A DNA stretch of 27,815 bases, taken from the IMG/VR virus record IMGVR_UViG_3300018422_000010, positions 1-27,815 of that record, one strand, 5' to 3'. This DNA comes from a virus. The position numbers were made by a program, and so were the translations under genes. The notes beneath the pieces were generated by a model. The model did no database searches, was not told where the DNA came from, and worked only from the letters and a program-made list of their open reading frames with translations. Shown here piece by piece: positions 22,115 to 27,815 of the stretch; the first letter of the stretch is position 1; each line of letters opens with the position of its first letter.

Positions 22115-22121
22115 TCAGGAC

Positions 22122-22304
22122 ATGAAGACAAAACCAGCCACTCACCCGCTGCCGATCCGATTGGATGCGGAATTGAGGGCGAGAATCAAACGCGCCGCCA
22201 AACGCATGGGCGCGTCGGATTCGGCTACGATCCGCTTCGCGATCGTGAACCAGCTGCCGCACATCGAGGCGGGGCGCATCACTCTTTCTCCCGCCGCGAA
22301 ATGA
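22122..22304 (+). CDS. Ribbon-helix-helix regulator, first gene of early operon
   Basis: This 60-residue protein is almost only an RHH domain: PLPIRLDAELRARIKRAAKR, MGASDSATIRFAIVNQL, then a short tail. The ATG at 22122 follows the control region; a TTG-initiated longer frame from 22062 would run through the operators and is not credible. It is paralogous to the leftward RHH gene, with most conserved positions in the strand and helix A. By analogy with a Cro/CI pair the two may oppose each other. Its stop shares ATGA with the next gene. Confidence 0.8.
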   Translation: MKTKPATHPLPIRLDAELRARIKRAAKRMGASDSATIRFAIVNQLPHIEAGRITLSPAAK

Positions 22305-22483
22305 TGATCGACGCGTCATTCACTTCCTACGGGATCGCGGCGGCGCTGGCTGAGATCAACCGGCGCAATCAATCCTACGCCGAGGCCGAGCAGCGGCTCG
22401 CCGAAACGATGAAACCGGCGCGGCTGAGCCCGCTCCAGGACAACGGATTTCCTCCCCTCAACGACGAACCAAAACCTCTATGA
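22301..22483 (+). CDS. 60-residue early protein
   Basis: The start (22301) lies in an ATGA shared with the RHH gene, and the stop lies in an ATGA with the next small ORF. The first half is a helix candidate (IAAALAEINRRNQSYAEAEQ), the tail is Pro-rich (ARLSPLQDNGFPPLNDEPKP). No family recognised. Confidence 0.6.
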   Translation: MMIDASFTSYGIAAALAEINRRNQSYAEAEQRLAETMKPARLSPLQDNGFPPLNDEPKPL

Positions 22484-22632
22484 AAAAACTTTTTATCTGC
22501 CTCATCCTGGCGAGCGGCGCCGCTGCGCTGCGCGTCGAGTTCCAATGGGAAAAAAACGCGCGCCGGGAATGGCGCGAATACGCGACGGCCGTTCACGCGC
22601 AAGCCGCCGACCTGAAAGCGCTCGGTCTCTAA
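22480..22632 (+). CDS. 50-residue early protein with N-terminal hydrophobic helix
   Basis: ATG at 22480 shares ATGA with the upstream stop; the frame ends with TAA at 22630-22632. The product begins MKKLFICLILASGAAALR, a signal or anchor segment, followed by a charged helix (FQWEKNARREWREYATAVHA, QAADLKALGL). It resembles small membrane-anchored phage proteins in shape only. Function unknown. Confidence 0.5.
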   Translation: MKKLFICLILASGAAALRVEFQWEKNARREWREYATAVHAQAADLKALGL

Positions 22633-22646
22633 TTTTTCTTCGCCCG

Positions 22647-23027
22647 ATGCCGAAGACCTATTCCCCGCCCGCGCTTAGCGCGCGCCAGCGCGACGCAGTG
22701 GAAGCCGGGGAATACGATTTCCTGATCCCGACCCGCAAGCCGCTGATGCGGACGGACGAAGTCGCGCAGGTGTTGCACCGGAGCCTGGATTTTGTGCGGG
22801 CGCTGGTCGGGGAAGGAAGGCTGGAGGCGCACCGCGATAGCGCGAAGGGGGATCGCGCCACCAACATCATTACGCGCCGGAGCGTGGTTCTCTACCTGGC
22901 TGAGACCTCCGATTACGACCCGGCCTACATGATCATGCGAGTGGAGGCGGTCTTGAAAACATTCAAGGCGCCGGCCCTGGACCGGATCATCGCGTTCGCG
23001 AACCGGCAGAAAAATCTGCTGACCTGA
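22647..23027 (+). CDS. Helix-turn-helix (excisionase/MerR-like) early protein
   Basis: This encodes 126 residues from the ATG at 22647; the longer frame from 22545 would run inside the previous ORF. Residues about 30-75 (PLMRTDEVAQVLHRSLDFVR, ALVGEGRLEAHRDS) follow the pattern of excisionase/AlpA-type winged HTH domains: T..EVA..L..S...VR.L...G.L.A. A second part (TNIITRRSVVLYLAETSDYD) continues the wing and ends in a helical C-terminus. Likely a DNA-binding accessory factor for transposition or a regulator. It is 14 bases from the previous stop. Confidence 0.7.
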   Translation: MPKTYSPPALSARQRDAVEAGEYDFLIPTRKPLMRTDEVAQVLHRSLDFVRALVGEGRLEAHRDSAKGDRATNIITRRSVVLYLAETSDYDPAYMIMRVEAVLKTFKAPALDRIIAFANRQKNLLT

Positions 23028-23032
23028 GCCCG

Positions 23033-23791
23033 ATGAAGAGCGCGAAGAATTCAACGGGTGCTTCGTCGCTCGAACTTATGCCGGCGACCCCGATCGCGCT
23101 GGTCGACCTATCGATTCCGCAGCTCGAACAAACCCACGATCAGCTTCTGAATCTGGAGCAGCTGCACAACAACATGTCGGGATCGTGCGCGGTCCTCCGC
23201 GGCCTGGTCCTGGGCGAACTAAAGCACAAGCTCAAACACGGAGAATTCATTCCGTGGGTGAAGGCGCACTACAAAAAGTCGTATCGTTCGGCGACGGTTT
23301 ACATGCGCCTGGCGCGCCGGTTTGTGACCGAATCCAAATCGGCAGAGGCTCTGCCGATTTGCGCCCTGCTCCAGGACATGGCCACTACCCTGGGCCAAAT
23401 CGAGGAGGCCAAGCTCGATCTCCGGCATCCGGTCGTGGCGAAAGTGGTGAGCTGGGTCAAGGGCCGATCCGCGCATCAACTCCTGCTCGATTTTCCGAGC
23501 GAACGCGGCGGCGATAACACGCCGCGCGACGGCAGCGGCAAGCGGATCGCGAACCGGCGCCGGACCAAAGCGGAGATCGCTCGCGAGGAATTTGAAGAGG
23601 AGGCGTTCGAGGCCTGCCGCGACACCGCGAAGGCGTTGCGCGCGATGCTTACCGTGGAAGGTCCGGAAGAAGAATCCGCCTGGGTGGTCCTTTCGGCGTC
23701 CGACCTGGAGAAACTGAAACAGGACCTCTACGACGCCTACCAGGGAGTGAAGGAATGCCAGGCGCGGCGGAACAAAGCCGGAAAGAAATGA
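23033..23791 (+). CDS. DUF3102-like early protein
   Basis: This 252-residue protein has a segment at about 27-100 (LSIPQLEQTHDQLLNLEQLH, LGELKHKLKHGEFIPWVKAH, RSATVYMRLARRF) resembling DUF3102, the family pattern being ..KLKHGEF..WV......S...A..YM.LA. DUF3102 proteins are small phage and plasmid proteins, probably DNA-binding, of unproven function. A charged middle (RRRTKAEIAREEFEEEAFEA) and an acidic C-terminal helix follow. Its stop shares ATGA with the next gene. Confidence 0.7.
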   Translation: MKSAKNSTGASSLELMPATPIALVDLSIPQLEQTHDQLLNLEQLHNNMSGSCAVLRGLVLGELKHKLKHGEFIPWVKAHYKKSYRSATVYMRLARRFVTESKSAEALPICALLQDMATTLGQIEEAKLDLRHPVVAKVVSWVKGRSAHQLLLDFPSERGGDNTPRDGSGKRIANRRRTKAEIAREEFEEEAFEACRDTAKALRAMLTVEGPEEESAWVVLSASDLEKLKQDLYDAYQGVKECQARRNKAGKK

Positions 23792-24000
23792 CGATGGAAC
23801 TAACACCATGCTCCTGCGGCTCAAGGGTGTTTTCGAAAATCACCGAGGTTAGAGGTTGGGTCACCGACCTCCTGACGGTCACTGCTTCCGGTGAAATAAA
23901 AGTAAAGCGTGTCGCCAATAAGGTTCGCATCGAGCGGGAGCCGAAGAGGGTCTGCTGTGAAGGCTGCGGGAAACGTCAGCCGCTGTTCGTCGCTAAATGA
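23788..24000 (+). CDS. Small zinc-ribbon-like protein
   Basis: This encodes 70 residues from ATG 23788 (ATGA with the upstream stop). Two Cys pairs, CSC near the start (TPCSCGS) and CCEGCGK near the end, suggest a zinc ribbon with a beta-rich centre (WVTDLLTVTASGEIKVKRVA). Its stop overlaps the transposase ATG (ATGA), so it is translationally coupled to the transposase. Role unknown. Confidence 0.6.
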   Translation: MTMELTPCSCGSRVFSKITEVRGWVTDLLTVTASGEIKVKRVANKVRIEREPKRVCCEGCGKRQPLFVAK

Positions 24001-26039
24001 ATACCGAGCTTTCGATCTACGACGCGGAGACGGACGTGCAGGACGAAGTCCGGAAGCTGCAAAAGATCATGGTGAAGATCAAGGCGGCGCCGAAGAAAAC
24101 CGTCGCGGCAAAACAACACTGCGCGGCGGCCGGATGCAGCTGGCAAAAATTGCACAAGCGTTTCATCGAATGGAACAGGTCGGGCGGGACCGATCTGTTT
24201 ACCCTGGTCGACCGCCGCTTCTGGCCGCAGCTCTGGGCGAACAACCAGGAGATCGCGCTGCCTAACGAGTTTCTCGAATGGGTCGGCGGCAAGATGCTGG
24301 GCAACCAGCGCAAGAGCCGGCCGGCTTACCGCCTCATCTGCGAGCAGGTTGAAAAATGGCGCCGGACCGGCGCGGAGAAATATCGCATCCCAGGCTACGC
24401 CGAAGCGCCGCCGCCCGGCATGAAAGGCCATCCGGACGGCTGGTCCTACAAGAACCTGATGCGCACCGCGCAGCCACCGAAGGAAGAACTGGCGATCGCG
24501 CGCATCGGGACCGTCGCCGCGAAAGAATTTCTCCCGTTCGTGCCAGGCACGCGCGAGGGCGTCCGCTTCCTGGAATATGTTTTCTGGGACGACGTGGTCC
24601 ACGATCGCAAGTGCATCCTGCGCGGCTTCGTCGAGCCGATGCGACTGCTCCAGCTCGGCGGGCTCGATTACGGCACCGGCGTTTATTTGAAGCACGGCCT
24701 ACGCCCGGACGTGCCGCGGGAAGATGGCACGCGCGAGCGATTGAAGCGGCGCGATTTTCTCTGGCTGATCGCGGAGTTCCATCGCGAGTTCGGCTACCCG
24801 GCCGATTATCCGATGCACCACATCGTGGAGCGCGCGACCGCCACGATGAGCAAAGCCGAAGCGGAATTTCTTTTCGACATCTCGGGCGGAATGATCCGCG
24901 TTTGTTACACCAGCATGGAAGGCCAGCTGGTCCTGGCCTGGCAGGAAGCGAAGTCGGGAAATCCGCAGGGCAAATCGCCGATCGAGAGCTGGCACGGTCT
25001 TTTTCATAACGAGCAGGCGGCGCTGGCCGGCCAGGTGGGCAAGGACCGCGATCATTCGCCGGCCGCGCTTTACGGGAGCGATCGCGAAGTCGTCGCGCTG
25101 AACAAGGCGGCGCTGCTCCTCACGCCGCGGCAAAAGGCCAGGCTGAAGCTGCCTTACCCCGAGCTGCTCGAAGCGCACGCGCAAACGATGCAGATCATCC
25201 ACCGGATCAACCGGCGCCGCGACCACGTCTGCGAGGGCTTCCAGAAGGTGCTCTTGTGGCGCCTGAAAAAAACCAAGATGGAGTGGCGCCATGAAGCGGA
25301 GCTGGCGCAGCTCGACATCCCTCACAACCAGATCGATTTCCGGCCGGTCCAGGAAATGCCGATCGAGCGGCTGCAAAAGCTCAGCCAGGGCGTGACGATG
25401 AATTACATCCATCCCGGCGCACTCGTTAGGTTCTACGAAGACTCACATTCACCGGACACAATAAAACGCCGGCAGGCGAAGGTAACGATCGACGGCAAGC
25501 GTTTCATTTTCGGTCCCGAGCGGCCGGGCGACTGCCCGCCGAACGGCCAACGGATCGTGCTCCATCACGCGCCGATCGAACCGAAGATCGCGCTCGTCAC
25601 TTTGAACGGCCGCTTCCTGGGCGTGTGGCGCCGCCAGCTGGCGCACCGCGGCAACGCCGAGGAACTGGCGCAACAGATCTCGCGCAAGCAATCGTTCCTC
25701 CACGCCGCGGTGGCATCCGTCCGCGGCAAGATGCTCGACAAACTCGTCGAGGCCGATCGCCGGCTGACGGACAACCAGGAACTTCTGGAAGATGCCGGCG
25801 TGCTCCCGAGCGAAGCGGACCATTCGCTCGCAGTGCGCAATCAGGCGCCGGGAACGGCCGTGGCCGGCGCCATGCAGGGCCGGACCGAGCAGCTCGACCA
25901 GGAGAAGCGCCTGGAGCGTCACACGAGAGCAACTCCCAAGGCTCCCATGTCCGCCTTCCTCGCGGAAGACGGTTCCGATCCATACGACGAAACGCCGGCA
26001 TCGCCGACGCAGATCGCTTCAATGGAGGACTTCGTTTGA
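23997..26039 (+). CDS. Mu A-like transposase (DDE family, possible D-E-E triad)
   Basis: This 680-residue protein is the phage integrase/replicase by transposition. It has an N-terminal helical, HTH-like region (about 35-65), a linker, an RNase H-like core, a beta-rich Mu-type C-domain (about 440-530), and a helical tail that likely contacts the MuB-like partner. In the core, D198/D199 (FWDDVVHD) is the probable first catalytic Asp, and E330 (SPIESWHGLFHN) the probable Glu. The middle position, normally Asp in a ...DNG... context, appears as E278 in HIVERATATMS; spacings (about 79 and 52) fit the MuA arrangement. The start shares ATGA with the zinc-ribbon gene. Mu A-type identity is well supported by the following MuB-like gene. 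Confidence 0.88.
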   Translation: MNTELSIYDAETDVQDEVRKLQKIMVKIKAAPKKTVAAKQHCAAAGCSWQKLHKRFIEWNRSGGTDLFTLVDRRFWPQLWANNQEIALPNEFLEWVGGKMLGNQRKSRPAYRLICEQVEKWRRTGAEKYRIPGYAEAPPPGMKGHPDGWSYKNLMRTAQPPKEELAIARIGTVAAKEFLPFVPGTREGVRFLEYVFWDDVVHDRKCILRGFVEPMRLLQLGGLDYGTGVYLKHGLRPDVPREDGTRERLKRRDFLWLIAEFHREFGYPADYPMHHIVERATATMSKAEAEFLFDISGGMIRVCYTSMEGQLVLAWQEAKSGNPQGKSPIESWHGLFHNEQAALAGQVGKDRDHSPAALYGSDREVVALNKAALLLTPRQKARLKLPYPELLEAHAQTMQIIHRINRRRDHVCEGFQKVLLWRLKKTKMEWRHEAELAQLDIPHNQIDFRPVQEMPIERLQKLSQGVTMNYIHPGALVRFYEDSHSPDTIKRRQAKVTIDGKRFIFGPERPGDCPPNGQRIVLHHAPIEPKIALVTLNGRFLGVWRRQLAHRGNAEELAQQISRKQSFLHAAVASVRGKMLDKLVEADRRLTDNQELLEDAGVLPSEADHSLAVRNQAPGTAVAGAMQGRTEQLDQEKRLERHTRATPKAPMSAFLAEDGSDPYDETPASPTQIASMEDFV

Positions 26040-26048
26040 AAACTTTCC

Positions 26049-27119
26049 ATGCAACAACAATCAACAAAATCCGATCCGGATAATTCCGCTTCCATCCCGC
26101 CGTTCGACGAGATCGAGAAGGTATTTCTCGATGCCGGCGCCACGCCGGACCAGCTCGAAGACATCGAGTGGCTCGTCGACTACGCGGCTACCGAAAAGCT
26201 GACCACCTTCGCAGCGCTCGCGAAAGCGATCGGAGTTTCCGCGGCAACGGTCTCGAAAGTTTTGCGCGGCAAATACGCGGCCGCCATCGGCTCGTTTTGC
26301 GCGACGATCGAGAATTTCCGCGCCCAGGCCAAGGAGCAACAGGATCTCGGGTCGGTCGTCTACGTTCCCCAGCTCAGCGTCGTGCGGCGCATCACGCAAT
26401 TCTGCGACCTGACGCGCATCACGAAACAGATCGGGATTATCTGGGGAAAGAACCAGAGCGGCAAAACCAAGGCGCTCAAATACTACGCGGACAACACGCC
26501 GATGACCGCCTACTGCAAGCTGCCAGCGGGCGGGGCGACCAAGCCGAGCATGAAAAGGCTGGCGCTGGCGCGCGGCGGGACCTCGACCCGCAAGAGCTAT
26601 GAGGAATTGCGCGAGGTAATTCTGCAACGGTTCAACCCGCTCTGGCTCCCGATCGCGGATGAGTTTCACCAGACGATCAAAGGCACGACCAGGGGCCATT
26701 CGTTTCGGAGCGTGACGATCGATCGTTTCCGCGAAGTGCGGGACGAATGCGGTTGCGGCCTGGTCATCTGCGGGACCGACCAGCTCCCGGAAATGATGGA
26801 AGACGAACGCTTCAAAGATTTCCTGGGGCAGGTGGGCAACCGCGGCGTGCTCAGGATGCGCATCCCCACCGCGCCGACCAAAAAAGATATCGAGCTTCTC
26901 GCGGGTGCCTACGGATTCGAGGGCGAGCCGATCGGAAACACGGCCGCGATTGTGAGACAGATCGCGAACGAGAACGGCATCGGAAAACTCTCCGGTTACT
27001 TCGCAGTTGCGCGCCGCCTGGCTAACAAAGCCCACACCCGGCTGACCTGGAAACATTTCGACACCACGCACTCAACGCTCGCGAGTTGGGCTGAGGGGAA
27101 ATTCGAGGAAGCAGCATGA
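26049..27119 (+). CDS. Mu B-like AAA+ ATPase
   Basis: This 356-residue protein has an N-terminal HTH (about 54-75, AALAKAIGVSAATVSKVLRG), as in Mu B, followed by an AAA+ core: Walker A at 133-140 (GKNQSGKT), Walker B near 199-206 (LWLPIADEFH, D204/E205), and a sensor-like GLVICGTDQ. Mu B binds DNA with ATP, selects target sites, stimulates the transposase and gives target immunity. It starts 9 bases after the transposase stop and ends in an ATGA with the next gene. Confidence 0.88.
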   Translation: MQQQSTKSDPDNSASIPPFDEIEKVFLDAGATPDQLEDIEWLVDYAATEKLTTFAALAKAIGVSAATVSKVLRGKYAAAIGSFCATIENFRAQAKEQQDLGSVVYVPQLSVVRRITQFCDLTRITKQIGIIWGKNQSGKTKALKYYADNTPMTAYCKLPAGGATKPSMKRLALARGGTSTRKSYEELREVILQRFNPLWLPIADEFHQTIKGTTRGHSFRSVTIDRFREVRDECGCGLVICGTDQLPEMMEDERFKDFLGQVGNRGVLRMRIPTAPTKKDIELLAGAYGFEGEPIGNTAAIVRQIANENGIGKLSGYFAVARRLANKAHTRLTWKHFDTTHSTLASWAEGKFEEAA

Positions 27120-27421
27120 GCGGGACGCTTTACCTGCGGGAGTTTAGCCGGGCGTTCAAACGGGCGAACGACCAGCCATCTGACCTCTTCGCGCAGCTCG
27201 CCGCTTCGGATGCTCGTAAGCAATTCATGATCTTCGGCATTCGTCGGACGCTTCGCAAAATGCGCGGTGACGACAACGCCATCGATCTCGAACGGCTGAC
27301 CGAACTCGAACTCGACCAGGTGCGGCGCGAGATCGCCGAACAATTTCGCCGGAAGCAGAGCGAGCAAGCGCTGCTTCGGCATCCCCCCACGGAACAAAGC
27401 AACACAGAAAAAAACACATGA
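27116..27421 (+). CDS. 101-residue early protein
   Basis: The start shares ATGA with the ATPase stop. The protein is charged and helical (FSRAFKRANDQPSDLFAQLA, LERLTELELDQVRREIAEQF) with a polar tail (PPTEQSNTEKNT). Family not recognised. Its stop shares ATGA with the DUF6948-like gene. Confidence 0.6.
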   Translation: MSGTLYLREFSRAFKRANDQPSDLFAQLAASDARKQFMIFGIRRTLRKMRGDDNAIDLERLTELELDQVRREIAEQFRRKQSEQALLRHPPTEQSNTEKNT

Positions 27422-27702
27422 AAAACGACAACATCCCATTGGTAGTAACGACCGCGCATCGCGGGGTCTTCTTCGGCTACGGCCGAACCACGACGAACAA
27501 AACAATCCGGTTAGAAAAAGCGCAGATGTGCGTCTCCTGGTCGAGCGACGTAAAAGGCGTTCTCGGTTTGGCCGCGAACGGTCCCACACGCGGTTGCAGG
27601 GTCGGTCCTCCCGTGCCTGCGATGACCCTCCAGGACGTAACCGGCGTGATGGAAGCCTCAGAAAAAGCGGAGAAGGCATGGCTCGCGCAACCCTGGAACT
27701 GA
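27418..27702 (+). CDS. DUF6948-like small phage protein
   Basis: This 94-residue protein closely resembles a family widespread in phages: VVTTAHRGVFFGYGRTTTNK, TIRLEKAQMCVSWSSDVKGV, LGLAANGPTRGCRVGPPVPA, MTLQDVTGVMEASEKAEKAW. In that family the same strings (HRGVFFGYG, KTI.LE.A.MC..WS, GLA..GP..GCR..P) recur. Function is unknown. It is the last complete gene in the window and overlaps the Gly-X ORF by 25 bases. Confidence 0.75.
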   Translation: MKNDNIPLVVTTAHRGVFFGYGRTTTNKTIRLEKAQMCVSWSSDVKGVLGLAANGPTRGCRVGPPVPAMTLQDVTGVMEASEKAEKAWLAQPWN

Positions 27703-27815
27703 ACGGCTACGGCTACGGCTACGGCTCCGGCTCCGGCTACGGCTACGGCTACGGCTCCGGCGACGGCTCCGGCTCCGGCTCCGGCTCCGGCGACGGCTAC
27801 GGCTCCGGCTACGGC
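27678..27815 (+). CDS. Gly-X repeat ORF, partial
   Basis: An ATG at 27678 opens a frame MARATLELN followed by alternating Gly-Tyr, Gly-Ser and Gly-Asp dipeptides to the window edge, with no stop (46 codons seen). It overlaps the end of the DUF6948-like gene in another frame. All Gly codons are GGC; partners are TAC, TCC or GAC. Such repeats make flexible, hydrophilic low-complexity chains. A start inside the preceding gene is weak evidence, but the perfect phase of the repeat with this frame favours translation. Function unknown. Confidence 0.6.
   Translation, partial: MARATLELNGYGYGYGSGSGYGYGYGSGDGSGSGSGSGDGYGSGYG
27705..27815 (+). repeat. Hexanucleotide array GGCTAC/GGCTCC/GGCGAC
   Basis: Eighteen consecutive 6-bp units plus GGC, in the order Y Y Y S S Y Y Y S D S S S S D Y S Y when read as Gly-X. 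It continues beyond the window. The third-position GGC is invariant; only the second codon varies by one or two bases, typical of an array that changes by slippage followed by substitution. Confidence 0.95.

Larger units (their letters stand above)
22041..22121. promoter_or_regulatory. Divergent control region between the two RHH genes
   Basis: These 81 bases are markedly AT-rich within GC-rich surroundings. The hexamer CGTATA occurs at 22050-22055 and 22096-22101, and as its reverse complement (TATACG) at 22109-22114. Candidate promoters face both ways. The two RHH proteins are the obvious ligands, so this is the likely switch between the rightward (early) and leftward (late) programmes. Confidence 0.75.

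Noticed and set aside
26061-27071. Long leftward ORF (336 codons) opposite the MuB-like ATPase
   Set aside because: Shadow of the ATPase, which has Walker motifs; the antisense product has no recognisable feature.

Overview
This window reads as most of a temperate, Mu-type (transposable) tailed phage or prophage. One flank, at 1-315, may be host DNA. Three things support the call. The rightward strand carries a Mu A-like transposase followed by a Mu B-like AAA+ ATPase. The leftward strand carries the Mu-type head module in order: DUF3486 small terminase, gp28-like large terminase, DUF935 portal, F-like and G-like morphogenesis proteins, scaffold, decoration protein, major capsid protein. A tail module follows with tube, tape measure and hub but no contractile sheath or tube pair, so the virion is probably a siphovirus, as in the transposable phages B3 and D3112. 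The host cannot be proven from sequence. The DNA is GC-rich, Shine-Dalgarno sequences are weak, and several extragenic repeats have the style I associate with soil Verrucomicrobiota (and some other soil phyla), so I favour that host with modest confidence.

Layout. (1) 1-315: no convincing gene, with short degenerate repeats; either the phage end or host flank. (2) 316-22040, all leftward: one very long, tightly packed operon. Read in its own direction from 22040, it starts with a ribbon-helix-helix (RHH) regulator. Next come exported or membrane proteins that look like a lysis/envelope module (BamE-like protein, a lipoprotein with a C-terminal membrane anchor resembling a unimolecular spanin, a holin-like protein, a YegP-like exported protein). 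Then small proteins, packaging, head, tail, fiber, tape measure, hub and a last small membrane protein, ending in a 15-bp stem terminator. (3) 22041-22121: an AT-rich divergent control region with a good leftward promoter and three copies of CGTATA arranged as inverted repeats. (4) 22122-27815, rightward: an early operon with a second RHH regulator paralogous to the first, small genes, a helix-turn-helix protein, a DUF3102 protein, a zinc-ribbon-like protein, transposase, MuB-like ATPase, two small proteins (one a DUF6948-type phage protein) and a Gly-X repeat ORF that runs off the window.

How it works together. The two RHH paralogs probably form the lytic/lysogenic or early/late switch. The transposase and ATPase integrate and replicate the genome by transposition, terminase and portal package it, and the tail hub and fiber recognise the host. 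Most adjacent genes share an ATGA stop/start, so translation appears to be relayed from gene to gene. No endolysin, capsid maturation protease, tail-chaperone frameshift pair or Mor/C-type late activator was recognised. These are either outside the window or too divergent to see.

The most unusual points are the divergent RHH pair with a shared operator, the tail hub carrying a eukaryote-style discoidin (F5/8-C) domain, the fiber with a signal peptide and a near-identical 90-bp tandem repeat, the spanin-like lipoprotein, the 36-residue relay ORF built from an extragenic repeat, the apparent D-E-E transposase triad, and the GGCTAC/GGCTCC/GGCGAC hexamer array.
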